Origin: Thermoproteota archaeon
GTDB taxonomy: Archaea; Korarchaeota; Korarchaeia; Korarchaeales; Korarchaeaceae
DNA: 41,394 nt
Assembly (NCBI GenBank): GCA_027491435.1
Contig: JAOZFG010000005.1
Coordinates: 1-41,394 of the forward strand
Direction: 5' to 3'
The notes under the pieces were generated by a model. The model did not search any database and was not told where the DNA came from. It saw only the letters and a list, made by a program, of their open reading frames with translations. This document shows positions 8,631 to 16,311 of the stretch, piece after piece. Positions within the stretch are counted from its first letter, which is position 1, and the number at the start of each line of letters is the position of its first letter. Made by a program: the position numbers and the translations under genes.

Positions 8631-9635
8631 TTAAACACCTCCCAAGTAAACAACCAGCAAGGATAGGAATATCGAGAGTATGGCCAAGGGAACCAGCTTG
8701 TGCCACCCTATCTGTATGGCCTGATCTATCCTGTACCTCGGGTAGATTGCCCTCATGAAGATGGCGATGAACATTATCACCAGGCCCTTTACGAACACCA
8801 TGATCCCGGCTAGAAACGGGGGGTTCTGGAGGAAGCTGGGCAGCGGGTACCACCCTCCTAGGAATATCAAGGCGTAGAGTAGGCTTAGCACATAGAGCTT
8901 AAGGTAGGAGGCGCCCATTACTAGCCCGTAGAATATGCCGCTGTACTCGGTGAAGGGACCCATTACTATCTCGCTTTCCGCCTCCGCTATCTCGAAGGGG
9001 AACTTGGAGGTGCTTATCAGTATGAGAACTAGGAACACAATAGCTGCCAGCGGGTTCAGGAAGATCCCCCAAACGTTCTTCTGAGCTTCAACCATCGCGG
9101 TTATGTCTAGGGTACCATAGAGGACGGCCATCGACAGGGCGGAGAGGAAGAGAGGTATCTCATAGGTGGTGACCAAGTAGCCCTCCCTGAGTCCTCCTAT
9201 CAGGGAGAACTTGTTGTTGCTCCCCCAGGCCAGTATCATGGTGAACACGGGAGATAGGGTCAGCAGGCCCAGCAGTATTAGCAGGCTCATTTCGCTGGAG
9301 ATTGCGGTGAACCCTGGGCCAGCTGGTAGCACTATCGTGGGCAGGTAGGAGAGGCCGAACAATATCAGGGGGGCGAATATGAAGGTCAGCTTGTCCACGT
9401 CCTTAGGTATTATGGGCTCCGCAAACAGGTACCTGAGAAGGTCCGCTATCATCTGTATAGCCCCGCCTAGCGGCTTTAGAACGTAAAGAGGACCGTATCT
9501 CATCTGCACTTTGGCCGCTATTTTCCTCTCAGCCCAGATTATGCCCAGCAATACCAGAAAGGCAGTAGTTAGGCCTGGAAATATCAGAGGAATGAATATC
9601 CAGGGCTGAAGTATCAAATCCAACAGGTCCATCAT
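8631..9635 (-). CDS. nuoH: Complex I quinone-module membrane subunit NuoH
   Basis: The 334-residue protein has about eight membrane helices and the NuoH marks ERKIAAKVQMRYGP (first loop), a KPLGGAIQMIADLLR segment, and EIAEAESEIVMGPFTEYSG with the acidic cluster of the quinone channel. It anchors the peripheral arm to the membrane and forms the quinone entry with NuoB and NuoD. The start overlaps the stop of nuoD by four bases. Confidence 0.95.
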   Translation of the reverse strand: MMDLLDLILQPWIFIPLIFPGLTTAFLVLLGIIWAERKIAAKVQMRYGPLYVLKPLGGAIQMIADLLRYLFAEPIIPKDVDKLTFIFAPLILFGLSYLPTIVLPAGPGFTAISSEMSLLILLGLLTLSPVFTMILAWGSNNKFSLIGGLREGYLVTTYEIPLFLSALSMAVLYGTLDITAMVEAQKNVWGIFLNPLAAIVFLVLILISTSKFPFEIAEAESEIVMGPFTEYSGIFYGLVMGASYLKLYVLSLLYALIFLGGWYPLPSFLQNPPFLAGIMVFVKGLVIMFIAIFMRAIYPRYRIDQAIQIGWHKLVPLAILSIFLSLLVVYLGGV

Positions 9636-10828
9636 CTATCAGCCTCCGGCGGGAAGTAATCCAAACTACCATATATTGCAGGGATGTCAGCCACCCTAAC
9701 GTTCCTAACGAGGTGCTCGAACAGCACGGCATTCCTGAAGGAAGGAGTAACTATCCTGAACCTGTAGGGGTTCATTCCTCCCTTGCTGACTATGTATATT
9801 ACCACTTCACCTCTGCCCCCCTCAACTCTAGCCACGGACTCGCCCGCGGGAGCTCTCAGGTTGGCGAAGATTCCGGGGAACTTAACCTCCTTGGTCTCCT
9901 CATAATACTTCTTCAGGTTAGGCGGGAGCATCTTGTAGTACTTCTCAGCGAATATGGGTCCATCAGGCATCTTCTTGAGGACCTGCCTGATTATCTTCAT
10001 GCTCTCCCTTATCTCACCGACCCTCACAAGGAACCTGGCCATAGCATCGCCCTCCTCTCTGGTGATCACGTTGAAGTCTATATCTGGGTAGGCGCAGTAG
10101 GGATCGGCCTTCCTGACGTCATATGGGACTCCTGAAGCCCTGAGGTTGGGCCCTGTGATCCCCAGCCTTATAGCGTCCTCCTTCTTTAGCACTCCCACCC
10201 CTTCCAGCCTGGCCCTGACCACGGGGTTCCTGACGTAGAGCTTGTCGTAGTCCTCGAGCCTCCTCTCTATGTACCTAAGCACCTTCTCCACCTTATCGGG
10301 GAAGTCGGGGGGCATGTCCCTCCTGACCCCTCCAGGTATTATGTAGGAGTAGGTTATCCTGGCCCCAGTCAGCTCTTGGGCTAGATGTATTAGGGGTTCC
10401 CTATCCCCGAAGGCCCACATGAAAGCGGTGGAAGAGCCTATCATCACTCCGTGTATCCCTATGCCGTAGAAGTGGCTGTGAATCCTGTTTATCTCAGCCA
10501 ACAAGGTCCTTAGGTACTGGGCCCTCGGGGGAGGCTCCACTCCCAAGAGCCTCTCCAAGGCCAGCACGTAAGCTAGGTTGTTGGCGGTTGTATCAGCCAG
10601 GGATGGCCTCTCCACCAACGGTATTATCTGGAGGAACTTCTTCACCTCGGCTATTTTCTCAACGGACCTGTGAACGTACCCTAGGTTGGGCCTAAGGCTT
10701 ACGACCACGTCGCCGTCAACTTCGGCTACAAGCCTCATGTGTCCGGAGGCGGGGTGTTGAGGCCCTATCAGGAGCTCCAGGAACCTCCCGTCCTCGGACC
10801 TAGAGATAGTCTCTACGAACTCGCTCAT
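9632..10828 (-). CDS. nuoD: Complex I quinone-site subunit NuoD
   Basis: The 398-residue protein matches the 49-kDa subunit. Near the N-terminus LIGPQHPASGHMRL holds the quinone-site His. LGYVHRSVEKIAE and later ITGPNLRASGVPYDVRKADPY are also typical. The Ni-binding CxxC pairs of related [NiFe] hydrogenases are absent at both ends, so this is a quinone-type subunit and not a hydrogenase. It overlaps nuoC and nuoH by four bases each. Confidence 0.96.
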   Translation of the reverse strand: MSEFVETISRSEDGRFLELLIGPQHPASGHMRLVAEVDGDVVVSLRPNLGYVHRSVEKIAEVKKFLQIIPLVERPSLADTTANNLAYVLALERLLGVEPPPRAQYLRTLLAEINRIHSHFYGIGIHGVMIGSSTAFMWAFGDREPLIHLAQELTGARITYSYIIPGGVRRDMPPDFPDKVEKVLRYIERRLEDYDKLYVRNPVVRARLEGVGVLKKEDAIRLGITGPNLRASGVPYDVRKADPYCAYPDIDFNVITREEGDAMARFLVRVGEIRESMKIIRQVLKKMPDGPIFAEKYYKMLPPNLKKYYEETKEVKFPGIFANLRAPAGESVARVEGGRGEVVIYIVSKGGMNPYRFRIVTPSFRNAVLFEHLVRNVRVADIPAIYGSLDYFPPEADR

Positions 10829-11298
10829 GCGTTAATCCCCTCCGTCTTTATCTTGAACTCCTTCCTGAGAGGAGGTATCCCCTCATAATCGTCAGGTAAC
10901 AGAAGCCTCTCCTTTCTGGGATGTCCCTCGAAGTCTATGCCCATCAGATCGTACTGCTCGTGCTCCAGGTAGAGGACGCTGGGCCATACCTCCAAGAGGC
11001 TTGGGGTCTTGGGGTCGTCGTAAGGCAAGTCAACCCTCAACACCAGGAAGAACCTGGCCAGCTCCAGGTTGGAGTAGGATGAGGCGTGATAAACCACCTC
11101 AAATCTCTCGTTGGGGTAATCTATAGCTGTAACCGACTTGACGTGGTCGAAGCCCAGCCCCTTTAACTTCCTGGCCGCCTCAATTACGTTTTCCCTGTTC
11201 ACCTTGACCTCCACGACGTTGGGTCCCTTCTCCTGCACTTCAACCTCCAAATCCGATAGAGCGTCTTTAACTCGTTGTACGACTTCCTCTAGATCCAT
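10825..11298 (-). CDS. nuoC: Complex I 30-kDa subunit NuoC
   Basis: The 157-residue protein has the 30-kDa subunit pattern: FDHVKSVTAIDYPNERFEVVYH in the middle and the hallmark YDLMGIDFEGHPRKERLLLP near the C-terminus, followed by PLRKEF. It is a structural protein of the connecting module beside NuoD. It is separate from nuoD here, with the two genes overlapping by four bases. Confidence 0.94.
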   Translation of the reverse strand: MDLEEVVQRVKDALSDLEVEVQEKGPNVVEVKVNRENVIEAARKLKGLGFDHVKSVTAIDYPNERFEVVYHASSYSNLELARFFLVLRVDLPYDDPKTPSLLEVWPSVLYLEHEQYDLMGIDFEGHPRKERLLLPDDYEGIPPLRKEFKIKTEGINA

Positions 11299-11310
11299 CT
11301 ATCATCCCCT

Positions 11311-11850
11311 CTACTTTACCACCTCCATCTCCTCGTACTTCACCAGCTCTCCCTTCCTGATCTTCTTCTGCAACATGATGATGGCCTGAGCTACAGCCTC
11401 TGGCCTGGGCGGACACCCAGGAATGAAGACGGATACAGGTAGTATGTCCATAGGCCTAACTATGTTGTAGCTGTTCCAGAAGATGCCCCCGTCTATGGCA
11501 CAAGCGCCCATAGCTATGACGAACTTGGGCTCCGGCATCTGCTCGTAAACCCAGAGGGCAGCTTTGGCCATCTTCTTAGTGAGGGTCCCCTCTATAAGGA
11601 GAAGGTTACACTGCCTAGATGCGACGAAGGGCAGGAAACCGAACCTCTCTGCGTCATACTTAGGCGCCGAGGTGGCCGCGAACTCAGCCCCACAACAGGC
11701 GGTGGTGAAGTGGACGGGCCACAGGGAGAAAGATATCCCCCAGTCCCTTATGTCCCTTATGGGCCTCTTATTTACTAGCCACACAGCCGCCTTCCTAGCC
11801 GCTTTCTCCAGGTTACCTACCCACATCATTCCTTTTAATCCGCAGACCAT
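11311..11850 (-). CDS. nuoB: Complex I Fe-S subunit NuoB
   Basis: The 179-residue protein has the four cysteines that bind cluster N2, the last electron carrier before quinone: the CC pair in HFTTACCGAEFAA, then GACAIDGG and GCPPRPE. SRQCNLLLIEGTLTKKMA is the usual link between them. The start at 11850 overlaps nuoA by 16 bases; a downstream Met pair (MMWVGN) is an alternative start. Confidence 0.96.
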   Translation of the reverse strand: MVCGLKGMMWVGNLEKAARKAAVWLVNKRPIRDIRDWGISFSLWPVHFTTACCGAEFAATSAPKYDAERFGFLPFVASRQCNLLLIEGTLTKKMAKAALWVYEQMPEPKFVIAMGACAIDGGIFWNSYNIVRPMDILPVSVFIPGCPPRPEAVAQAIIMLQKKIRKGELVKYEEMEVVK

Positions 11851-12218
11851 AACTCCAACCTCCTCGCGGAAGATAGACCGAAAATCAGAGGGGGTATCAG
11901 GACGCCCAGGATGGCAGCAAACAGGGCGGAGACGAATAGGGTATGTACGTGAGCCCCTAGGAGGAATAGGAAGCTGAAGATCATTATGGGTTCGATGGTC
12001 AGGAAGATTATCAGGTAGGGGTAGTACTGCATCATGAACCAGCCCCTGGCCCTCCCCTTAGGAGGGTTGGCGCACTCGTACCTTTCCCTCTTTTTGGGCA
12101 ATTCTTTAGACGGTGAAACCAGTTTTCCGAGTAACAGCCCTATAATTCCCAGCCCTACCCCTATGGCCAAGCCTACAACGAACGTAAGGAAAACCGTCCA
12201 GCCCGCGGTCGCCGACAT
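11835..12218 (-). CDS. nuoA: Complex I membrane subunit NuoA, first gene of the operon
   Basis: The 127-residue protein has three membrane helices and the conserved loop YECANPPKGRA, followed by MMQYYPYLIIFLTIEPIMIF in helix 2. NuoA sits near the quinone channel and takes part in conformational coupling. It is the first of eleven tightly packed genes (A-B-C-D-H-I-J-K-M-L-N), most with overlaps or gaps of less than 15 bases. The transcript probably starts from the box at 12252-12260. Confidence 0.93.
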   Translation of the reverse strand: MSATAGWTVFLTFVVGLAIGVGLGIIGLLLGKLVSPSKELPKKRERYECANPPKGRARGWFMMQYYPYLIIFLTIEPIMIFSFLFLLGAHVHTLFVSALFAAILGVLIPPLIFGLSSARRLELWSAD

Positions 12219-12251
12219 ACCTTAAAGCCCCAAGGGGACGAAAGTAGGAAT

Positions 12252-12260
12252 ACTAAAAAC
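12252..12260 (-). promoter_or_regulatory. TATA-like box of the nuo operon
   Basis: The minus strand reads GTTTTTAGT at 12260-12252, 34-42 bases before the nuoA ATG. This would give a leader of roughly ten bases. An inverted repeat GACCCT/AGGGTC at 12281-12286 and 12294-12299 lies just upstream and could be a protein-binding site. Confidence 0.45.
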
Positions 12261-12510
12261 TTTGTCAGATTAAATGGTGTGACCCTCCTATATAGGGTCT
12301 TCATGTTAACCAATAAAGGCCATCTCTTATGAAAAATTACCTAAATCACCGCAAGGTAAGCTTTGTCAAGCGTCTAAAGGAAGCCTCCTTGAAGTTAGAC
12401 CGGCCTATTTTATGTAAAAGTTATTTAGATAGAGTTCCGACAGTAGGATTCAGGAGCTCGGGGTATCCCAGACACTTACGGAAATTGAAAGTTAGTAGCC
12501 GCATAAAACA
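12261..12510. other. Intergenic region between nuoA and the YkgJ-like gene
   Basis: About 300 bases separate the divergent nuo operon and the gene at 12540. Apart from the nuo TATA box, the GACCCT/AGGGTC inverted repeat at 12281-12299 and the TATA box at 12511, I see no gene. A 67-codon open frame here has basic, low-complexity content and no ribosome-binding site, and I do not accept it. Confidence 0.5.
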
Positions 12511-12520
12511 TTTTAATGTT
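12511..12520 (+). promoter_or_regulatory. TATA box deciding the start of the YkgJ-like gene
   Basis: TTTTAATGTT lies 20-29 bases before the ATG at 12540. A longer frame would start at an ATG at 12516, but that ATG is inside this box, so the downstream ATG is the better choice. Confidence 0.6.
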
Positions 12521-12539
12521 TACGACGTTTGACTTAGGT

Positions 12540-12926
12540 ATGCCAGGGGGAAGCGTCGAGGTTCCCTGCAGGTCAAACGACCGCTTCTGTGCTAAATGCT
12601 GTCTGGATACTAAGATGCCCCTAACAAGGGAGGACATAGAGAGGATAAAGTCCAGAGGTTACCCTGAGTGGTATTTCGTGACTTGGGATGACGTACCCCG
12701 GTTGAGAAACGTGGAGGGGAGATGCGTTTTCCTGGGGGAGGACGGCTCCTGTTCTATTTATGAGGATAGGCCCTTGGGCTGCAGACTCTACCCTCTGGTG
12801 TACGATCCTGAGAGAGGGGTCATTCTAGACGACCTCTGTCCAAGGAGGGGAGAGGCTAGGTATGATGAGAGCGACGTCAAGGCCCTCATATCCCTTATCT
12901 ATGAGGTCTATGGGGGCTCCGTCTGA
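12540..12926 (+). CDS. YkgJ/UPF0153-type cysteine-cluster protein
   Basis: From ATG 12540 the protein has 128 residues. It carries the family pattern: Cys10, then FCAKCCLDTKMPLTREDI, then GRCVFLGEDGSCSIYEDRPLGC, RLYPLV and a last Cys in DDLCPRR. Proteins of this family (zinc- or iron-chelating cluster, often labelled Fe-S oxidoreductase) bind metal through these cysteines, but their role is mostly unknown. The start is set by a TATA box 20-29 bases upstream. It is a single gene, followed by tRNA-Asn. Confidence 0.85.
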   Translation: MPGGSVEVPCRSNDRFCAKCCLDTKMPLTREDIERIKSRGYPEWYFVTWDDVPRLRNVEGRCVFLGEDGSCSIYEDRPLGCRLYPLVYDPERGVILDDLCPRRGEARYDESDVKALISLIYEVYGGSV

Positions 12927-12941
12927 CCCTCGCTGAGGAAA

Positions 12942-12953
12942 ATATTTTATATT
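12942..12953 (+). promoter_or_regulatory. TATA box of tRNA-Asn
   Basis: An ATATTTTATATT stretch ends 22 bases before the first base of the tRNA, the expected distance for an archaeal promoter starting at or near the mature 5' end. Confidence 0.6.
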
Positions 12954-12974
12954 GACTTGCTAGCCTATGGTCTA

Positions 12975-13051
12975 GGCGGGGTAGCTTAGCCAGGTAGAGC
13001 GCCCGGCTGTTAACCGGGAGGTCGTGGGTTCGAATCCCACCCCCGCCGCCA
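12975..13051 (+). tRNA. tRNA-Asn (GTT), CCA encoded
   Basis: A full cloverleaf is visible. The acceptor stem is GGCGGGG with CCCCGCC, the D-arm contains AGCTTAGCCAGGTAGAGC, the anticodon stem is CCCGG/CCGGG around the loop CTGTTAA (anticodon GTT), and the T-arm is GTGGG-TTCGAAT-CCCAC. The discriminator base is G, and CCA is encoded at 13049-13051. No intron is present. Confidence 0.97.
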
Positions 13052-13091
13052 CCAGTTCTAGGTTTTTAAGGGTCAGAGGGTCAAATTATTG

Positions 13092-14288
13092 ATGCGTATG
13101 AGCAGGGCGGACAAATTCTACGTAGTTTCTGGTGAGGAGATTAAGGCTGGCAAGGTAGTTGACGTCTACTTCGAGAGGACCATGCAGATACTGAAGGCCA
13201 AGGGATTACAGGATAAAAGGGTAGTCATGGAGGTAGCCGCCAGGTCGTTGTCCAAGGGAAGCTGGGGAATACTCGCTGGGGTTGAAGAGGTCATCAGGCT
13301 TCTAGAAGGAAGGAACGTAAACGTTTACTCATTAGAGGACGGGAGCCTGTTGAGGCCAAAGATACCTGTAATGAGAATTGAAGGCCCTTACGGCGAGTTT
13401 GGGGAGCTAGAAACGTCCATTTTAGGCTTCCTTTGCAGCATGTCAGGAGTGGCGAGCATGTCCGCCAGGGTGAAGTTCGCCGCAGGCGACAAGCCCGTGG
13501 TTAACTTCGGGATAAGGAGGAACCACCCGGCAATAAGCCTGGCTATAGAGAGGGCCAGCTTGATAGGCGGCGTCGACGGCTCGTCCGGCATTCTACTCAG
13601 AGAGCTGGGATTCCAGCCGGTGGGTACCATGCCCCACGCCATGATAATAGTGTTTGGGGATCAGATCACTGCCTGGAAGGCCTACGACGAGGTCATGCCT
13701 GAGGACGTCCCCAGGATAGCCCTGGTAGATACATTCTACGACGAGAAGACAGAAGCCCTCATGGCAGCCGAGGCTTTGGGGGAGAGGCTATACGGGGTTA
13801 GGCTGGACACCCCCAAGTCCAGAAGGGGAAACATGTCCGAGATAATAAGGGAGGTCAGGTGGGAACTCGATATAAGGGGCTATAGGCACGTGAAGATATT
13901 CGTGTCCGGTGGCCTAGACGAGTACAGCGTCAAGGAGTTTTCTGAGGCCGGAGCAGACGCCTTCGGGGTCGGCACCTCAATAGTGGGAGCCAAGCCAATA
14001 GACTTCGGCATGGATATAGTTGAGGTGGAGGGCGAGCCCATAGCTAAGAGGGGGATCAAGGCTGGGGCCAAGGACCTCTACTTCTGCGAAGAGGACCTAA
14101 CTTACGAAGTTGTCCCCAAGGGGGCGAAGCCCCCCAGATGCCCTAGGTGTGGGAGGGAGATGAAGCTAGCCTACAAGAAGTTCTTGGACAAGGGCAAGAT
14201 AACGGAAGGGTTCAGGGATCTTAAGGAAATAAATGAGAGGACCAAGGCGCTCCTGAAGAAGTTGAGGGAGCTAGGAGAGGACCTCTGA
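13092..14288 (+). CDS. pncB: Nicotinate phosphoribosyltransferase (archaeal type)
   Basis: The protein has about 398 residues and links nicotinate to phosphoribosyl pyrophosphate in NAD salvage. Visible marks are NFGIRRNHPAISLAIERASLIGG (about 139-161), with the conserved RR-x-HP, a VDTFYDEKTEA segment, VRLDTPKSRRG, and KIFVSGGLDE with DAFGVGTSI (phosphate-binding barrel end). The C-terminus adds a small zinc-binding CPRCG knuckle seen in archaeal members. The ATG at 13092 is preferred over the TTG at 13089, because a GGTTTTTAAG box lies about 25 bases upstream. The end overlaps thrS by 18 bases on the opposite strand. Confidence 0.9.
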   Translation: MRMSRADKFYVVSGEEIKAGKVVDVYFERTMQILKAKGLQDKRVVMEVAARSLSKGSWGILAGVEEVIRLLEGRNVNVYSLEDGSLLRPKIPVMRIEGPYGEFGELETSILGFLCSMSGVASMSARVKFAAGDKPVVNFGIRRNHPAISLAIERASLIGGVDGSSGILLRELGFQPVGTMPHAMIIVFGDQITAWKAYDEVMPEDVPRIALVDTFYDEKTEALMAAEALGERLYGVRLDTPKSRRGNMSEIIREVRWELDIRGYRHVKIFVSGGLDEYSVKEFSEAGADAFGVGTSIVGAKPIDFGMDIVEVEGEPIAKRGIKAGAKDLYFCEEDLTYEVVPKGAKPPRCPRCGREMKLAYKKFLDKGKITEGFRDLKEINERTKALLKKLRELGEDL

Positions 14289-16202
14289 CCTCTGATCCGG
14301 GGGGAGCATTTCCTCCCAGTACCTTTTCAGAAACTCTTCCAAGGTCATGGACCCCAGGTTGCCCTTGCCCTTCTGCCTCACGGAGACCGTGCCTGAGCTC
14401 ACCTCTTTATCCCCTATTATTAGAGTTAGAGGTATCTTCTGGAGCTCGCTCTCCCTTATCCTGTACCCCAAAGTGCCGCTCTCCACGTCCAAGTCGGCCC
14501 TCACCCCCTTTCTCACCAGCTCATTCAGGACCTCTTGGGCCTTGGCAAGGTGCCTCTCTGAGACCGGGAGCACCCTAACTTGAATTGGGGCCAGCCAGAG
14601 CGGGAAGTTGCCGGCGTAATGTTCGAGGAGTATACCGAAAAACCTCTCTATTGAACCTAAAAGGGCCCTGTGTATCATAACCGCTGTTTTCTCGCTTCCA
14701 TCGGCGTCCACGTAAGTTACGTTAAACCTCTTCGGCAAGTTAAAGTCCAGCTGAATAGTGCTCAACTGCCACTCCCTGCCTATCGAGTCCACGAGCTTTA
14801 CGTCTATTTTAGGTCCATAGAATGCTGCCTCTCCCTCCATCACCTCATAACTGTACCCCCTCTTCTTTAAAGCCTCCTCTAGCGCCGATTGAGCCCTGTG
14901 CCAGTCCTCCTCGGAGCCCATGTACTCCTCAGGGTGATTCGGGTCCCAGGTCGATATCTCAACCTTGAACTCGTCGAAGCCGAAGGACTTCATCAGGTAT
15001 TCATCTAGCTCTATCACCTTGGATATCTCCTCCTCCAGCTTCTCCGGGGTTGTGAATATGTGGGCATCATCCTGTGTAAACCCTCTAGCCCTGAGAAGGC
15101 CGTGTAGTACTCCAGACCTCTCAAACCTGTACACGGTCCCCAGTTCGAAGAATCGGAGGGGCAACTCTCTGTAACTCCTCTTCTTGGACTTGTAGACGAG
15201 TATGTGAAACGGGCAGTTCATGGGCTTGACTGCATGCTCTATACCGTCCTTCTCGAAAACGTACATGAACTCTCTGTAATAGTTGAGGTGTCCTGATATC
15301 TTCCAGAGGTTCGTGTAGGCTATGTGGGGGGAATAAATTAGCTCGTATCCCCACTTAAGGTGAACCCTCACCAGGAAGTCCTCTATTATCCTCCTTATCC
15401 TCGCCCCCTTAGGGTGCCAGATCACCAGTCCTGGGCCTATAACCTCTGAGGGCATTGAGAACAAGTCAAGCTGGGGGCCTACTACCCTGTGATCTCTCTT
15501 TTTAGCCTCCTCCCTCCTCTTCAAGTACTGATCAAGCATCTCCTTCTCTGGGAAGGAGATTCCGTAGACTCTCTGCATCACAGGGTTCCTCTCGTCTCCC
15601 TTCCAGTATGAGGAAGAGGAGTAAAGTACCTTGATGTGCTTCACGTAGCCTGTAGAGGGCAGGTGAGGACCTCTGCACAGATCAACGAACTCCCCCTGCT
15701 GGTAAAGGGAAACTACGGGTTCCTGCATCTCCTGGAGGAGTTCCACCTTGTATACCTCTCCCATTTTGGAGAATAGCTCTATGGCCTCCTGCCTGCTGAC
15801 CTCCTTCCTTATTATTAGCAGGTCCTCTTTGATTATCCTCCTCATCTCATCCTCTATCCTCTGTAGATCATCCGGCGTAAACGATCTACCTTCCATGTCG
15901 AATTCGTAAAAGAACCCCTCCTCTATCGCTGGACCTATGCCCAGTTTAGCCCTTGGGAAAAGCCTCTTCACCGCCTGGGCCAGTATGTGGGAGGAGGTGT
16001 GCCAGTAGGTCTCCCTGCCCTCAGGCGAGTTAAAGTCAAGCACCTTTATCTCGGAGGCCCCTTCAGGCACCTCGCTGCTCAGGTCCACCAGCCTGCCGTC
16101 AACCTTAGCGACCAGCCCCTTTCCCCTGGGAACGTAGTCGATAATCCTTGATCCAGGCTCGACTGTGAGGACTTTTCCGTCCGGGAGAATCAGCTTTGGC
16201 AT
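14271..16202 (-). CDS. thrS: Threonyl-tRNA synthetase, bacterial-type architecture
   Basis: The enzyme charges tRNA-Thr. From ATG 16202 it has 643 residues in the bacterial order: TGS domain (KLILPDGKVLTVEPG...), N2 editing domain with YWHTSSHILAQA (HxxxH) and DLCRGPHLPSTG (CxxxH), class II core with MNCPFHILVY and FERSGVLHGLLRARGFTQDD, zinc ligands Cys and two His, and an anticodon-binding domain. Many archaea have a different N-terminal editing domain, so this suggests ancient transfer or a lineage trait. A GGAGGTGA site six bases before the ATG decides the start; a GTG at 16271 is rejected. The 3' end overlaps the NAPRTase gene. Confidence 0.93.
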   Translation of the reverse strand: MPKLILPDGKVLTVEPGSRIIDYVPRGKGLVAKVDGRLVDLSSEVPEGASEIKVLDFNSPEGRETYWHTSSHILAQAVKRLFPRAKLGIGPAIEEGFFYEFDMEGRSFTPDDLQRIEDEMRRIIKEDLLIIRKEVSRQEAIELFSKMGEVYKVELLQEMQEPVVSLYQQGEFVDLCRGPHLPSTGYVKHIKVLYSSSSYWKGDERNPVMQRVYGISFPEKEMLDQYLKRREEAKKRDHRVVGPQLDLFSMPSEVIGPGLVIWHPKGARIRRIIEDFLVRVHLKWGYELIYSPHIAYTNLWKISGHLNYYREFMYVFEKDGIEHAVKPMNCPFHILVYKSKKRSYRELPLRFFELGTVYRFERSGVLHGLLRARGFTQDDAHIFTTPEKLEEEISKVIELDEYLMKSFGFDEFKVEISTWDPNHPEEYMGSEEDWHRAQSALEEALKKRGYSYEVMEGEAAFYGPKIDVKLVDSIGREWQLSTIQLDFNLPKRFNVTYVDADGSEKTAVMIHRALLGSIERFFGILLEHYAGNFPLWLAPIQVRVLPVSERHLAKAQEVLNELVRKGVRADLDVESGTLGYRIRESELQKIPLTLIIGDKEVSSGTVSVRQKGKGNLGSMTLEEFLKRYWEEMLPPDQRSEVLS

Positions 16203-16272
16203 GGAGTCACCTCCTACAGAAGGAGGGTCACCAGAGGAGTTGGGTTTCTCGATCCCTCCTCGTGAGATCACC
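16203..16272 (-). promoter_or_regulatory. thrS leader with a possible Shine-Dalgarno-masking hairpin
   Basis: A TTATAA box at 16294-16299 predicts a start near 16270, leaving a leader of about 70 bases. In it CCTCC-TTCTGTA-GGAGG (16226-16210, minus strand) folds the ribosome-binding site into a hairpin. An upstream AGGAGGG-complement (7 bases, 16254-16260 with 16221-16227) could pair with the same blocking strand and free the site. This is a possible translational switch; purine-rich leaders form such pairs easily, so it is tentative. Confidence 0.3.
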
Positions 16273-16311
16273 CCGAGGCCTCACACCTCCTACTTATAAG
16301 GTTTGCTCGCA

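Noticed and set aside
7974-8666. 230-codon plus-strand frame
   Set aside because: It lies opposite nuoJ and nuoI, whose ferredoxin motifs are unmistakable, so it is a shadow.
9632-10828. NuoD as large subunit of a [NiFe] hydrogenase
   Set aside because: The N- and C-terminal CxxC pairs that bind nickel are absent and the quinone-site GPQHPA motif is present.
12329-12532. 67-codon frame upstream of the YkgJ-like gene
   Set aside because: It has no ribosome-binding site or TATA box at a useful distance, is basic and patternless, and covers the promoter of the next gene.
16203-16271. N-terminal extension of ThrRS from a GTG at 16271
   Set aside because: The ATG at 16202 has a perfect GGAGGTGA site and the TGS domain begins directly after it; the extension has no domain sequence.
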